A stretch of DNA of 64,000 nucleotides from Argyresthia goedartella (lineage: Eukaryota > Arthropoda > Insecta > Lepidoptera > Argyresthiidae), in contig OX463827.1 in NCBI GenBank assembly GCA_949825045.1, forward strand, positions 2,564,501-2,628,500. Reading direction: 5' to 3'. How positions within the stretch are numbered: position 1 is the stretch's first letter; each line of letters begins with the position of its first letter. Shown in pieces: positions 21,311 to 31,805 of the stretch. Under the pieces are notes generated by a model. That model was given only the letters and a program-made list of their open reading frames with translations, searched no databases and had not been told where the DNA came from. A program made the position numbers and the translations under genes.

Positions 21311-21750
21311 CAGAATGGCATCTCCTGTCAAACATAACAAATGTCGTGTTTGCCAAGTGGGGAACCCCCGTAATCGATCTTTTTGCTTCCAGGAGAGCTC
21401 ACGTGGTTCCAACGTACTGTACACTGGACAGAACCGACAACCAGGCGAGCATGTACGATGCTCTAGGCAGCAAGTGGGATTTCAAGTTGGCATGGCTGTT
21501 CCCGCCGCCTTATCTCATTCCCAGAGTATTGACGCACTTAAACAATGCACTGGGTGTGTACCTGATCGTAGCCCCGAGATGGCACAAAGTTTACTGGAGA
21601 CCAGACCTGAAGAGCCGCGCATTGTCACCCCCATTCACGATAAGGAACCTGTCGCAGGTCCTAGTCGATGTAACGACGGGACGTCCGCCCCCCAACATAT
21701 CGGAGATGACGCTGGAGATATGGAGATGTGGGGTTGGCAAGAACACCTAA
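21311..21750 (+). pseudogene. DIRS domain downstream of RNase H (DLFAS/FPPP, methyltransferase-like position), copy 1
   Basis: It reads [20 protein letters not shown], then [20 protein letters not shown] and [21 protein letters not shown] text, ending VGKNT with a stop. By position and by the DLFAS and FPPP motifs it matches the domain that DIRS1-like elements carry after RNase H, often annotated as a DNA adenine methyltransferase relative. Here it is in frame with RNase H's end, whereas copy 2 has a 2-bp insertion at the junction. Confidence 0.65.
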
Positions 21751-22429
21751 GTCACTGGAGCGAGGAAAAAAAAGCTCTGCTCCGTTCGAGCTGGCGTGAA
21801 TCCACTCTTAGAACGTATAAACCAGCTTGGACCCGTTGGCGAAACTGGGCCATAACTCACAAGGTACATACACATAAACCTACAGGCTCAGACCTGGCCC
21901 GATTCCTCACTGATCTACATCAAAAGGAAGGCTTTTCATACAGCACTATCCTTGTTCATAAATCTGTAGTGTCTACTCCTTGTGATCCCAGTGAAAGTAA
22001 TAAGCTAAGCTCACATACACTTGTAAAACAAGTCCTAAAGTCCATTGGGTTAGCTAAGCCTAAACCTATCAAAGCCCCCATCTGGGATATAGACACCCTT
22101 GTAAACCATCTTTCTAAAAGAACCTGCAATTCATCAAGTTTATTTGCCACCTCTCAAAGAGCGGCTGCTTTACTCCTACTATGCTCGGGTAGACGTGTAC
22201 ACGATTTAACTTTAAATACCGTTACTCAGGAACACTGTGTTATTTCAGATGACAGCATAATCTTATGGCCATCTTTTGGCTCCAAAACTGACTCCATTAC
22301 CCATCAACAATCGGGATGGAAGCTAAATAAGAATAAGGACAAGTCACTGGATCCTATCTACTGGATACGCCGCCTCATTGAGTTGGGGAAACCTAGGCGA
22401 ATTGCTGCTAAGTGCGATAATCTGTTTGT

Positions 22430-24807
22430 TGTTGTTGTTGTTGTTGTTGTTGTAATAAAATAATAAAGAGTCTCAAAAAACAATATTATCAGAATCGGCT
22501 TAAAAATAATACTGGCAACGCAAAAGAAACATGGAAATTAATTAAAGAAATATGTTACCTAAATACAAAAAAAGAAACAAATGTAGATCTACTTAATATT
22601 GAGAAGGGTCCAATAGAGTCACTTGATAAAGTTAACGCCTACTTCACCTCGATAGGAGGTACCCTAGCAAAAGGTATACTGGAACGTACTGGAAAATCTG
22701 AGAGTAAACTAGCAGACCTAGCTATCTCAAAAATTACCCCTGCTAATTTGATGATGGTCTCTCCGACTGATCAGGCTGAGATTGAGCGCATCATAGCAAT
22801 GTTAAAACCAAACAGTGCACCCGGCTGGGACAATATACCAACTACTATTGTAAATAGTTTTTCCCGTCTGCTAGCTGGTCCACTATCTCACCTATGCAAC
22901 TTAAGTTTTAGTAGGGGTAGCTTTCCTGACATATTTAAAAGGGGTATAGTCTGTCCTATCCATAAAACTGGTGACAAGAAGCTCCCCTCAAACTACCGAC
23001 CCATCACATTACTGACAACGCTTTCCAAAATCATCGAAAAACTAATGAACAAACGTTTAATGACATATCTCGAAACAAACAATCTCTTAGCTAATAACCA
23101 GTATGGTTTTAGAGAAAAAAGAAGTACCGAGGATGCTGTTATGAAGCTGACCTCCAACATAGCTGGATATGTGGACAGGGGAGAAAAATGTTTGGGTGTG
23201 TTTCTAGACCTCCAAAAGGCTTTTGACACCGTCTGTGTACCAATCCTCCTCTCGCGCCTAGAAAATATGGGAATACGTGGGATCACCCTGAACTGGTTCA
23301 ATGACTATCTTTCTGGAAGACAGCAAAGTGTCCGTGTAGGTAGTACATTTAGTGGGAATCAGGCTTGTACATACGGTGTACCACAGGGGAGCACGCTCGG
23401 ACCAAGTCTGTTTCTTATCTATATTAATAGTCTGTGCAAAAATAATGTAAATGCTGCTGACCTATACATGTTTGCAGACGACACGGTTTTACTATTTCAT
23501 GCGGATTCATGGGAACTGGTTAAAAACCGAACAGAAACTGGTCTGTGCACCGTGACGGCATGGTTGGAGGACAATCTTCTTTCCCTGAATACTTCAAAAA
23601 CAAAATACATGTGTTTTAGCAAAACAGAAGCAGGCAGCCCCAACAGTAAATTTGAAATAAAAATTCACTCCTTCCCATGCAACAGGCTTGATTATAGTAA
23701 CACCACTTGCAGCTGCGATATGCTCTCCAGAGTACCCCACATCAAATATCTTGGTGTCATCATTGATGATAAACTGAACTGGGGGCCACATATAACAGTA
23801 ACAGCTAATCGTATAAGAAAAATGATTTATGTCTTCAAAAACTTAAGAAATTATGCAGACAAAATTCTGCTCTTACAAACTTATAACTCCCTGTGCCACT
23901 GTGTTGTAGAGTACTGCATATGTGTATGGGGGGGAGCATCTAAGGCACTGCTTTTGAGGGCTGAGCGTGCACAGCGCGCTGTTCTTAAAGTTTTGCTGTA
24001 TGCTCCCTTTCGACATCCCACCGCTCTCGTGCACAACACAACCAATGTCCTGAGCATACGCCAGTCATTCGTATACAGATGCATCAGATACTACCACAAG
24101 CACACAGTACCATATATTCCGGATCACGGCAGGAGGTTGTTTCGATGTCCCCTACCAGCAATAAAAAGTGCATTCGCACGTAGACAGTATGACTCGATGG
24201 CTCCTCGCCTCTACAATAAAATCAACTCTGTAATTAACATAAAAAAGTTAAACAACTATGTTGTAAAAACTAAAATTAAAAGTTGGCTCCGTGCATTTGA
24301 CTATGATCAAACCGAAAACCTGCTGATTTCCATTACTTAAATCTAAGAACTTTTCCACAGAAAGCAATAGAAACTTTAAGTTTCCATAGTTTCAATAATT
24401 TTATTTTTTATATATTATTATTATTACCAAATATTATACACACACATTCACTACACTTCACACACCTACACACACTAAACGCACAATCACACAACCTTTA
24501 CATTCACTACACTAACATAATGATACTCTACACTCACAAACACACATATCACCTTGAGAAGAGCTTTTGTTTTGTATAGTAATAAAATATCATTTCTTTT
24601 TTTTTTCCTTTATCTTACTTAATTTTGTTATAATTCTACTTCAGCCTTAAAGTGTGAATCGTACTCAAAAATGTAATTGATTGATTACCTACTTTTGGGA
24701 AGAAACTGTCTCTCAAGACACAGCTCACGCTAATTTGAGGGACAGGACATTCCATCAAATGTACATTTGTTTGTAAATAAACGAAATTTTACTTTACTTT
24801 TTTTTTA
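22430..24807 (+). mobile_element. 5'-truncated non-LTR element nested in DIRS recombinase gene
   Basis: DIRS copy 2 supplies the empty site: 2378 bp inserted between CTGTTTGT repeats at 22422-22429 and 24808-24815. The 5' junction is a run of TTG units (about 22427-22453) directly continuing the target sequence. The 3' untranslated region has a CA-rich block (24430-24550) and ends with GTAAATAAACG and a T-rich tail. It is a relative of the element at 15024-19390. Confidence 0.9.
22445..24340 (+). pseudogene. Reverse transcriptase (non-LTR), open but lacking endonuclease
   Basis: The frame is open from about 22445 through the linker (ETWKLIKEICYLNTKK, AYFTSIGGTLAKG), RT fingers (NYRPITLLTTLSKIIEKLMN), palm (FLDLQKAFDTV, GVPQGSTLGPSLFLIYINSL, catalytic FADD) and C-terminal part (YCICVWGGASKALLLRAERA) to LLISIT and a stop. 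No internal stops are seen, so the insertion is young; only the 5' end with ORF1 and endonuclease is missing. Confidence 0.88.
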
Positions 24808-25549
24808 CTGTTTGTGAGTACTACAGGCGACCCCAAAGCTGCTGCACGTACAATCATAGGGGGCTGGCTGAAGAAACTACTTCAAGATGCAAACATCAAT
24901 GCTACGCCTGGCAGTTTCAGATCAGCTGTTGCATCCAAAAACTGGATCGAACACTTTCCCATTGATGACATACTATCCCGAGGCAACTGGAAGTCTGCTA
25001 AAACCTTCCAAATTTTTATCAAATAGAAGTAAAATCTGGAGATAGAAGAGAGTCATTGATTCCGAACCTATTCTCCCCTGTCGAGTAATTAAGACAATTA
25101 TGTATTGTTCAATAATTTATTCCAAAGTTTGATTTATATTTGCTGATTTTAGTAATACCTACCTAATTTATTTACTGGTTTGGTACCATTTCTACGCAGG
25201 TTCTATCAAGATGAATAATAATACCTGTTTATAAGTTACAAGTTAATTTTATTTCCTTAAACCACACTAATCACCTCATCTTAACAGAAAGCAATACAGA
25301 ACAGATACAATAATGTCATAAGTCATAGTACCTAACCTACATACAGTACATGTAAACTTTAGGTTTCTTCCTAAGGGATCATCGACCAGTCCGAATAAAT
25401 TATAGATAGATACTTACTTGTTTATCAAAATACCTGAATCATTCATAATTTCTGTATGTCACAACATAAACTTACCTACTTTTATTTAAATATGTATGTT
25501 TACGAATCACATTAGCGTCAACCAACACCAGGCGATATCAAACACGTCT

Positions 25550-25654
25550 CTCATGTTTTTAATTAGGCCCTGAATATCGGTCAAGATATTTAATAGAGAC
25601 GTTTTACCTGAAAATAAAACGTTTATTAAATACTTACCATATTCAGGGCCTAAT
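25550..25654 (+). repeat. DIRS internal complementary region, copy 1
   Basis: The first half is the reverse complement of the left outer edge (13868-13915) and the second half of the right outer edge (about 25860-25926), fused at TTAATAGAG. It therefore records the sequence of the circular junction, the hallmark used by DIRS elements to rebuild their ends. It starts about 520 bp after the recombinase stop. Confidence 0.9.
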
Positions 25655-25687
25655 ATTTTTTAAATCTGCCTGGTGGACATGAGAGAT

Positions 25688-25877
25688 CCAATGAAGCTAA
25701 ATTCGAATTCAACAATCCGAACTGCCTCGGTGGTGTGGTGGGGCGCGCGCGCAAACAAGGTACCACGCGGCTTAACCGAACATCCGGGGGCGGGAACGGA
25801 CGGACCGGATATACGTCACTAGTTTAGCACTGAAAATCAAGGAGGTCTTCTCATGTTTTTAATTAGGCCCTGAATAT
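25688..25877 (-). repeat. DIRS right inverted terminal repeat, copy 1
   Basis: Reverse complement of 13886-14075. It is followed by the right outer edge (25878-25926), which ends in TATTAA before host sequence resumes with TTTTATGGCTCGG. Confidence 0.9.
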
Positions 25878-25926
25878 AGTAAGTATTTAATAAACGTTTT
25901 ATTTTCAGGTAAAACGTCTCTATTAA

Positions 25927-26710
25927 TTTTATGGCTCGGTTGCAAAGACTTTTAGACCACGTTTTCATTTAATGAGTACTTTTAGGGAATTAAATGTTTA
26001 TTATTTCCCTCGTTATTATTATATTTTGGTATGTATTTATATATTGCAGTTTATAAGATTTTCTGTCTTTCAACAATTGTACAGGCGGCGGCGGGCGGGG
26101 AGAATAATCACCGTAAATTTGCAACACTTCACGAGATCATTTGCAAGTTTGACTATTAAACAGTGTATAAGGATTGTATAGCTATGCGACCCTTTTATAA
26201 CCCTGCATAAAGAAGTATTAAACTGTGTGATGATATTTATGCTTCTTTTAGGGCTGAAATTGAATCACTTAATTAGAAAACACACATCACCAAATACAAC
26301 GCTCAATGGCGCCTGCAGGTAGCCGACCAATCTGTTACTCGGCTCAACAACCATCGAACGTTTCTTTTCTTTACTTAAGGTTCACTTTTGTTTGCAGGTG
26401 ATTTTTAAGGCAAACGCGTCTGGATTCTATACTTGATTTATTAAGACTAAACTTGTGGGTAAAATGCATTGCAGTTACGTAGGAATAGCATAGGGTCGAA
26501 AATCGACAAAACATTCCGCCCACCAAAAACAACAGTTTTTAAATTAAGCTAAAATTTACGCGAATTGTTTCTTGAACTGATGCATTCCAGGCATACCACG
26601 AGCACAAACATTACTTAGGTAAAACACCATTCAACAGTAATCAATACATTTACCATAATTTCTAAATTAAGACAAATGTGGTCCAAGAGCCCTAATAGCG
26701 TTGCAAAAGA
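25927..26710. other. ZFTRAF1 intron DNA, no recognised feature (B1)
   Basis: About 780 bp of AT-rich sequence, shared with 43077-43877 in copy 2. Copy 2 differs by a short insertion near 43361. No coding or repeat family was recognised. Confidence 0.5.
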
Positions 26711-26915
26711 GATAGCCGAGCTCTTAGCCAATGATGGTACGACATGGCATTGATAGCCGAGCTCTTAGCCAATGATGGTACGACATGGCATTGATAGCCG
26801 AGCTCTTAGCCAATGATGGTACGACATGGCATTGATAGCCGAGCTCTTAGCCAATGATGGTACGACATGGCATTGATAGCCGAGCTCTTAGCCAATGATG
26901 GTACGACATGGCATT
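26711..26915. repeat. 41-bp minisatellite, 5 units (B1)
   Basis: Head-to-tail units of GATAGCCGAGCTCTTAGCCA followed by ATGATGGTACGACATGGCATT begin at 26711, 26752, 26793, 26834 and 26875. Units are practically identical. The allele in copy 2 (43878-44205) has eight units. Confidence 0.95.
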
Positions 26916-27514
26916 TTGCGCCACCAAAATCACCCAAGTTTGGAGGCCTATGGGAGAACGGCGTCCGCTCTATGATATCCAATACCAAGTAAGGGTATTC
27001 ACAGTTTAAAAAGACCGTTGTCAAAATTAATATTACTGCCAAAACGGCGGATTAATAAATTACATCCGTGGTGTAAATTCTAATCTATGGTGGGCGGTTA
27101 AATCTATTTTGTCTTTTAGTCATACATTTTAGAGTAAAAGGTGAAGCTGGCCTACTGTAGTTGTTACACATATATTCAAAAATAAGCACAATGTTATTGC
27201 AATGATAGCTTGTTGCTTAAACAAACTTAACAAAGATTATAAGCGTACTCGTTGCGAACATGTTGTTAACTTAATTGAAGGTAATGTATATGAGAAATGT
27301 TCATACATACCTACTGTACTCTATGTAAGTAACAATCGGATTGAAATTACTAAGAAAATGTTGTACATGTTTAAACATATGTTAATTACGTTGTCCATTA
27401 ATAAAACATCGAAACTTCATAACAAATAATTTCAACTGAACTCGCGTGTTTGATAATGGGTTTATAAAAGTTTATTTTCGTTATATATTATGTTTTTACT
27501 CACCTATATTCTTC

Positions 27515-28020
27515 TTATCGTTTAACATGATTGATGAATGAATCATGTTTGTTATTCAAATATTGCCTAGATACTGATATGATATATCCTTCGAACTTGG
27601 GTAACTGGCCCATTAGCTGCTGCTTTGTTAGTGCATTATTCTTTATGCACACAATACACTTTCGACTGAAATCTTCGACCGAAACTGCTGATTTCAGACC
27701 TTTTACCCAGTACTTGGTCCGGATGTACGTCATTGCCTGCTGGACCGTACCATGTTAGGTTTTTGTGTGTGAATCTGCTATTAATCTTGTAACATGCTGC
27801 TTGCTTGGGATGACTCTCAGCAAATTGTTACCATCCAAGTATGGTTTAAGTTTGATCAAATAATCTTTGTTTCTAACTTTACCTTTCTTTATCAGATCTT
27901 GAAATTCTTGACCATTTATTAATTTCTAATAGTATCTCAAACAGCTGGCTTCAACATCATTAAATTCAGCAGCACTTAAGATATCGTATCTTCTGTTTTT
28001 TTAATCTAAAAATCTCTTAC
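27515..28020 (-). pseudogene. BEL/Pao integrase N-terminal region, B1
   Basis: Read on minus it gives [23 protein letters not shown] text, then a stop, then [17 protein letters not shown] and the zinc-binding motif [20 protein letters not shown]. This is the segment between RNase H and the integrase core of BEL/Pao elements. Stops show it is dead. The RNase H part of the same element lies further right (30310-30700), separated by RT fragments inserted later. Confidence 0.7.
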
Positions 28021-28029
28021 ACTGAGCCA

Positions 28030-28985
28030 AATTCCAAATTCCAAATGTCTTTATTACTATTGAAGATATTTACATATACTTAGCAATCGTAATTTTTTGC
28101 CATTTCTCTACATTGGACCACTGTGGGAGAAGAAGGGCGTAGAAACTGCAACAGATTGATTTTTAGATCTATTTTTAAAAATTGCTTATGCTTAATATAA
28201 TATTTAGTCATTATCATAATTAATAAGCAGGAATAAATAATGACAAAATGATTAACATTGTTATATCCCTTTTTCGACAAAGTCGCTTTAACATGGATTT
28301 TAAATTGCTCAAATGGCAATTTCAAGATATCCAGAGGTATCTTGTTGTAGTAGAGAATGCATTGACCCTTGAAAGAATTGCTAACCTTCGCGAGTCTAAA
28401 CCGGGGCGCAAGTAGTCTGTGATTATTTCTTAGGTTAACATTACAGCTATCGCTAAGTTTGGGAAATTTTGTAAGGTTCTTGCATACATACATTATATTT
28501 TCGAAACTAAATTGACTAGCTACTGTTAGTATGTCAATTTCTTTAAAAAGCTCTCTTAAGGAGTCTGTTCGTTTTAAATTATAAATTGCTCGAATAGCTC
28601 TTTTCTGTAAAATAAAAATAGTTTGAATATCCGCTGCTTTCCCCCACAACAAGATACCATAGGACATCACACTATGAAAGTAACTAAAATATACTAGCCT
28701 AGATGTAGCCACATCCGTGCTTTGTCTGATGTTCCTAACAGCGTAAGCCGCAGAACTTAATTTACCAGCCAATTTATCTATGTGGGGTCCCCAGTGCAAT
28801 TTGCTATCAATGGTTATTCCAAAAAACTTCGTATCATTTACTAATTCTAACGTGCTGTTGTCTAACACGAAACTGGTCTCAACTTGCCTGACATTTGGAA
28901 GTGAGAATTTGATACACTTGGTTTTACCAGCGTTTAACAATAAATTATTAACTGTGAACCAATTCAAGGTTAAAGACAATACACC
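28030..28985 (-). pseudogene. RT C-terminal fragment, left arm of a palindrome (B1)
   Basis: On minus: [60 protein letters not shown] and so on to KATLSKKGYNNVNHF. These are the RT thumb and C-terminal part of a non-LTR element; catalytic YADD lies upstream of the truncation. It is the inverted partner of 29285-30290. Copy 2 has only one arm here. Confidence 0.8.
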
Positions 28986-29200
28986 ATTAACATCATCAAA
29001 TTCTCCTTTTTGTCTTTCAATTTTGCTGATAACCCTGCTGATCTCGCCTCAAGAGGCGTTAAGGCAAGTGATCTGACAGATAATGAACCTTGGTGGACCG
29101 GACCTGCATGGTTGAAGACCAAGGACACTGAGATTCTAAGACCCACATCAATCCCAAGCACATAATTAGAGAGCAAGAACTCGTTTCACACTCTGATGCA
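28986..29200 (+). pseudogene. Inverted piece of BEL/Pao RNase H end (B1)
   Basis: The plus strand reads [37 protein letters not shown], the end of the BEL/Pao RNase H region. In copy 2 the same piece lies on minus and is joined to the rest of RNase H (47000-47160). Its orientation here shows that this segment has been flipped. Confidence 0.75.
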
Positions 29201-29284
29201 AGAAACATCCATTTGGGAGAGATTTTCATCAATGCTCAGGATGAAAAGAGTAAGAGCTGAAGGACAAAAAGAAGATTTTGATGA

Positions 29285-30290
29285 TGTCAATAGAGTATTA
29301 TCTTTAACCTTGAATTGGTTCACAGTTAACAATTTATTGTTAAATGCTTATAAAACCAAATGTATCAAATTCTCACTTCCAAATGTCAGGCAAGTTGGGA
29401 CCAGTTTAGTGTTGGACAGCAATACGTAGAATTAGTAAATGACACGAAGTTTCTTGGAATAACCATTGATAACAAATTGCAGTGGGGACCCCACATAGAA
29501 AAATTAGCAGGTAAATTAAGTTCTGCGGCTTACGCTGTTAGGAACATCAGACAAAACACGGATGTGGCTACATCTAGGCTAGTATATTTTAGTTACTTTC
29601 ATAGTGTCATGTCCTATGGTATCTTGTTGTGGGGGAAAGCAGCGGATATTCAAACTATTTTTATTTTACAGAAAAGAGCTATTCGAACAATTTATAATTT
29701 AAAACGCACAGACTCCTTAAGACATCTTTTTAAAGAAATAGACATACTAACTGTAGCTAGTCAATTTATTTTCGAAAATATAATGTATGTACGCAAGAAC
29801 CTTACAAAATTTCCCAAACTTAGCGATAGCTGTAATGTTAACCTAAGAAATAATCACAGACTACTTGCGCCCCGGTTTAGACTCGCGAAGGTTAGCAATT
29901 CTTTCGAGGGTCAATGCATTCTCTACTACAACAAGATACCTCTGGAGATTTTGAAATTGCCATTTGAGCAATTTAAAAAGCATGTTAAAGCGACTTTGTC
30001 GAAAAAGGGATATTACAATGTTCAAGATTACTTAAATGACAGGACTGTATGGGGTTAATCTGGCTCAACACAGACCTTGCTGTTAATAATTTTGTAATTA
30101 TTTATTCCAGCTTATGAAATAAAAATAAATCATAATTGTATTAGTTAAGCACAACCTATTTTTAAAAGAGATCTAAAAATCAATCTGTGGGAGTTTCTAC
30201 GCCCTTCTTCTCCTACAGTGGTCCAATGTAGAGAAGAGGCAAAAAATGACGTTTGCTAAGAATATGTAAATATCTACAGTAATAAAGTAC
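29285..30290 (+). pseudogene. RT C-terminal fragment, right arm of the palindrome (B1)
   Basis: It is the plus-strand counterpart of 28030-28985, starting [20 protein letters not shown], with a frameshift near 29425, then [20 protein letters not shown] through [20 protein letters not shown] to LSKKGYYNVQDYLND. It matches the single minus-strand copy in block B copy 2 (46159-46985) more closely than the left arm does, frameshift included. A GAGTTT repeat (about 30293-30315) closes its 3' end. Confidence 0.8.
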
Positions 30291-30309
30291 TTTTGAGTTT
30301 GAGTTTGAG

Positions 30310-30700
30310 TTTGACAGGACGTGCCTCCTCCTTTCATTATCTATATTCTGGATAATTTCGGAGACTCTATTACCAACGAATAGTTGCCAGTGGCTTGGTT
30401 GTGACTGCAACCATGACAGAACCACCATCGAGTCTGTCCAAGCATAGATTCGGTCCATGTGTATGTTCAACAAATCGGAAATATCTTGCAACAGCTTTGC
30501 CAATAAAGCTGCAACGATCAGTTCCAGCCGTGAAACAGTTAATGGTTTCAGAGGGGCTACCTTTGCTTATGAGGCCAATATTGTGACATGTGACATGAAC
30601 CACGTCGTGCCCGTCTACAACTCTCACATAAAACACCGCTGCAAGAGCAAGGGTTGAAGCGTCCAGCGACCGCCATTTTGCTCCTATATTATTACTATTC
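30310..30700 (-). pseudogene. BEL/Pao RNase H fragment (B1)
   Basis: On minus: [20 protein letters not shown], later [40 protein letters not shown] and [20 protein letters not shown]. These are the typical RNase H and adjoining motifs of BEL/Pao polyproteins. Frameshifts break it. It ends at the flipped segment (28986-30300). Confidence 0.8.
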
Positions 30701-30984
30701 ACTTACTAAACTAGGCCTATGGGCTGTGCAGTGTATAAATCTTCATACAAGTGATGCACTTGTCATAACTTAATGCATGCAGCGCTCTGCGGGTCCAATA
30801 TGTAATAACGTGTTCAGAGTGGTGATACGGTTGCCGCAGCACTGCAGCGCCTCACGCATGTCTGCGGAGGCCAGGGTTGACGGTTCATTCCATGCAATCA
30901 TTAGAAAGTGCCCACTCCATCCTGAGTACGGTTGCTGACAGATGGGATTCACCGCTGCTGCTGCTGGGGCACTAGGAACGACTG

Positions 30985-31285
30985 CACACGAGAGCTCCGT
31001 GCTCTAACGGGTTTCACGGTTGCTTTACATGATAGATGCACGTTCGAATCTTGACCAATGAGATAATTAATTTATCTTAAGTAGATTATCGGACGTTCAG
31101 TGTTTCGGATGACAGGTTAAGCTGTAGGTCCCGGCTACTATCGCTACGCGGTAGTGTTCGTAAAACCCTCCATCAACCCGCACTGAGCCAGCGTGGTGGA
31201 ATATGGCTTAATCTTACTCGTATGCGGATAAAGGCCTGTGCCCCTCGGTAGGGTCATTAACGGGCTACGTTTATATTATTTTTTT
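30985..31285 (+). repeat. SINE- or RTE-like dispersed repeat (B1)
   Basis: GTTCGAATCTT near 31043 resembles a B box, and the later GAGCCAGCGTGGTGGAATAT phrase is a common 3' motif of lepidopteran short retroelements, ending in CCTGTGCCCCTCGGTAGGG. The same sequence is at 47818-48085. The exact family is not certain. Confidence 0.45.
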
Positions 31286-31429
31286 AATATTTATTATACA
31301 AATTTTTATTGTAATTGATAGTTTAATTTCATCTAAATGTGTACTAATTTAATGTAATATATGGGCACGAGCAGCTCGTAAAAACGTTTATTATTATTAT
31401 AATATATGCGATTTGTGTTAGTTATTATA

Positions 31430-31733
31430 CCTTTGCTTATTTCTGGTGTATACAACTTGTATATTTTTATTAGAAAGCTCCGATTTCTGAATTGAGATTA
31501 ACTTACACTAATCAAATACTAAAGTATCGTTCTGTCTCTGCAGATGTCACTAAAAAGAACGTGACAGAACGATACTTATGTAAAACCGGATTACTGAATT
31601 GAAGACCATGACGTGCCATTCTCATAATACTGGGGGTAGTTTACCTGTCTGCGCCAACAGATGGCGCTGTTCCCGATTCCTACATCGCGGTATGGTTTGG
31701 TTTACGCCGCAGGATATAAGCTCGCGCTAACAG
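31430..31733 (+). repeat. Dispersed repeat with 15-bp hairpin (B1)
   Basis: A family seen three times: here, at 34300-35073 (interrupted) and at 48240-48560. All end GCTCGCGCTAACAG and contain CAGATGGCGCTGTT. A hairpin lies inside: AAGTATCGTTCTGTC (31522-31536) pairs perfectly with GACAGAACGATACTT (31563-31577) around a 26-nt loop. No coding region; type unknown. Confidence 0.7.
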
Positions 31734-31805
31734 ATCCATCGTTACTGTGTCTTCTACTGGTAAATATCTCTTTTTTTTGATGCCCTTTGCGGGGCTAATA
31801 AATGT

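Larger units (their letters stand above)
21720..25026 (+). pseudogene. DIRS tyrosine recombinase, copy 1, split by a 2.4-kb insertion
   Basis: The ORF starts [16 protein letters not shown], overlapping the previous ORF by about 30 bp. It has an N-terminal SAM-like part ([20 protein letters not shown]) and the catalytic region with [12 protein letters not shown] (first Arg). After the insertion come [14 protein letters not shown] (second Arg) and [14 protein letters not shown] before the stop at 25024-25026. The final tyrosine expected near FxxFY is not visible; the sequence ends FIK. Without the insertion at 22430-24807 this copy's frame is open, whereas copy 2 has a stop at 41373. Confidence 0.85.
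13868..25926 (+). mobile_element. DIRS-type tyrosine-recombinase retrotransposon, copy 1 (with two nested insertions)
   Basis: Boundaries come from the internal complementary region (25550-25654), which spells the reverse complement of the two outer edges joined end to end. The edges share TATTAA at 13868-13873 and 25921-25926. Order: left inverted terminus, gag-like ORF, RT, RNase H, a domain with DLFAS and FPPP motifs, tyrosine recombinase, internal complementary region, right inverted terminus. Nested non-LTR elements sit at 15024-19390 and 22430-24807. Removing them leaves about 5.3 kb, the size of copy 2. It is in the host-gene sense inside the ZFTRAF1 intron. Several frameshifts make it defective. 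Confidence 0.9.
11614..31805. repeat. Segmental duplication block B, copy 1
   Basis: Homology with 35517-48630 starts sharply in a short TTTTAAAAG stretch at about 11614 and fades after about 31800. It contains two ZFTRAF1 exons, a DIRS element and a BEL/Pao plus RT region. It is about 7 kb longer than copy 2, because of nested insertions at 15024-19390 and 22430-24807 and an extra inverted RT arm at 28030-30300. Copy 2 alone carries the 601-bp insertion at 44456-45056. Confidence 0.9.

Noticed and set aside
27202..27429. Small plus-strand ORF of 75 codons (also 45040-45351)
   Set aside because: Conserved only because the blocks are duplicated; no recognisable domain, AT-rich intron, next to BEL/Pao relic.
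27531..27758. Plus-strand ORF opposite the BEL integrase region
   Set aside because: The minus strand carries the KC..C and QLMG motifs, so the plus frame is a shadow.
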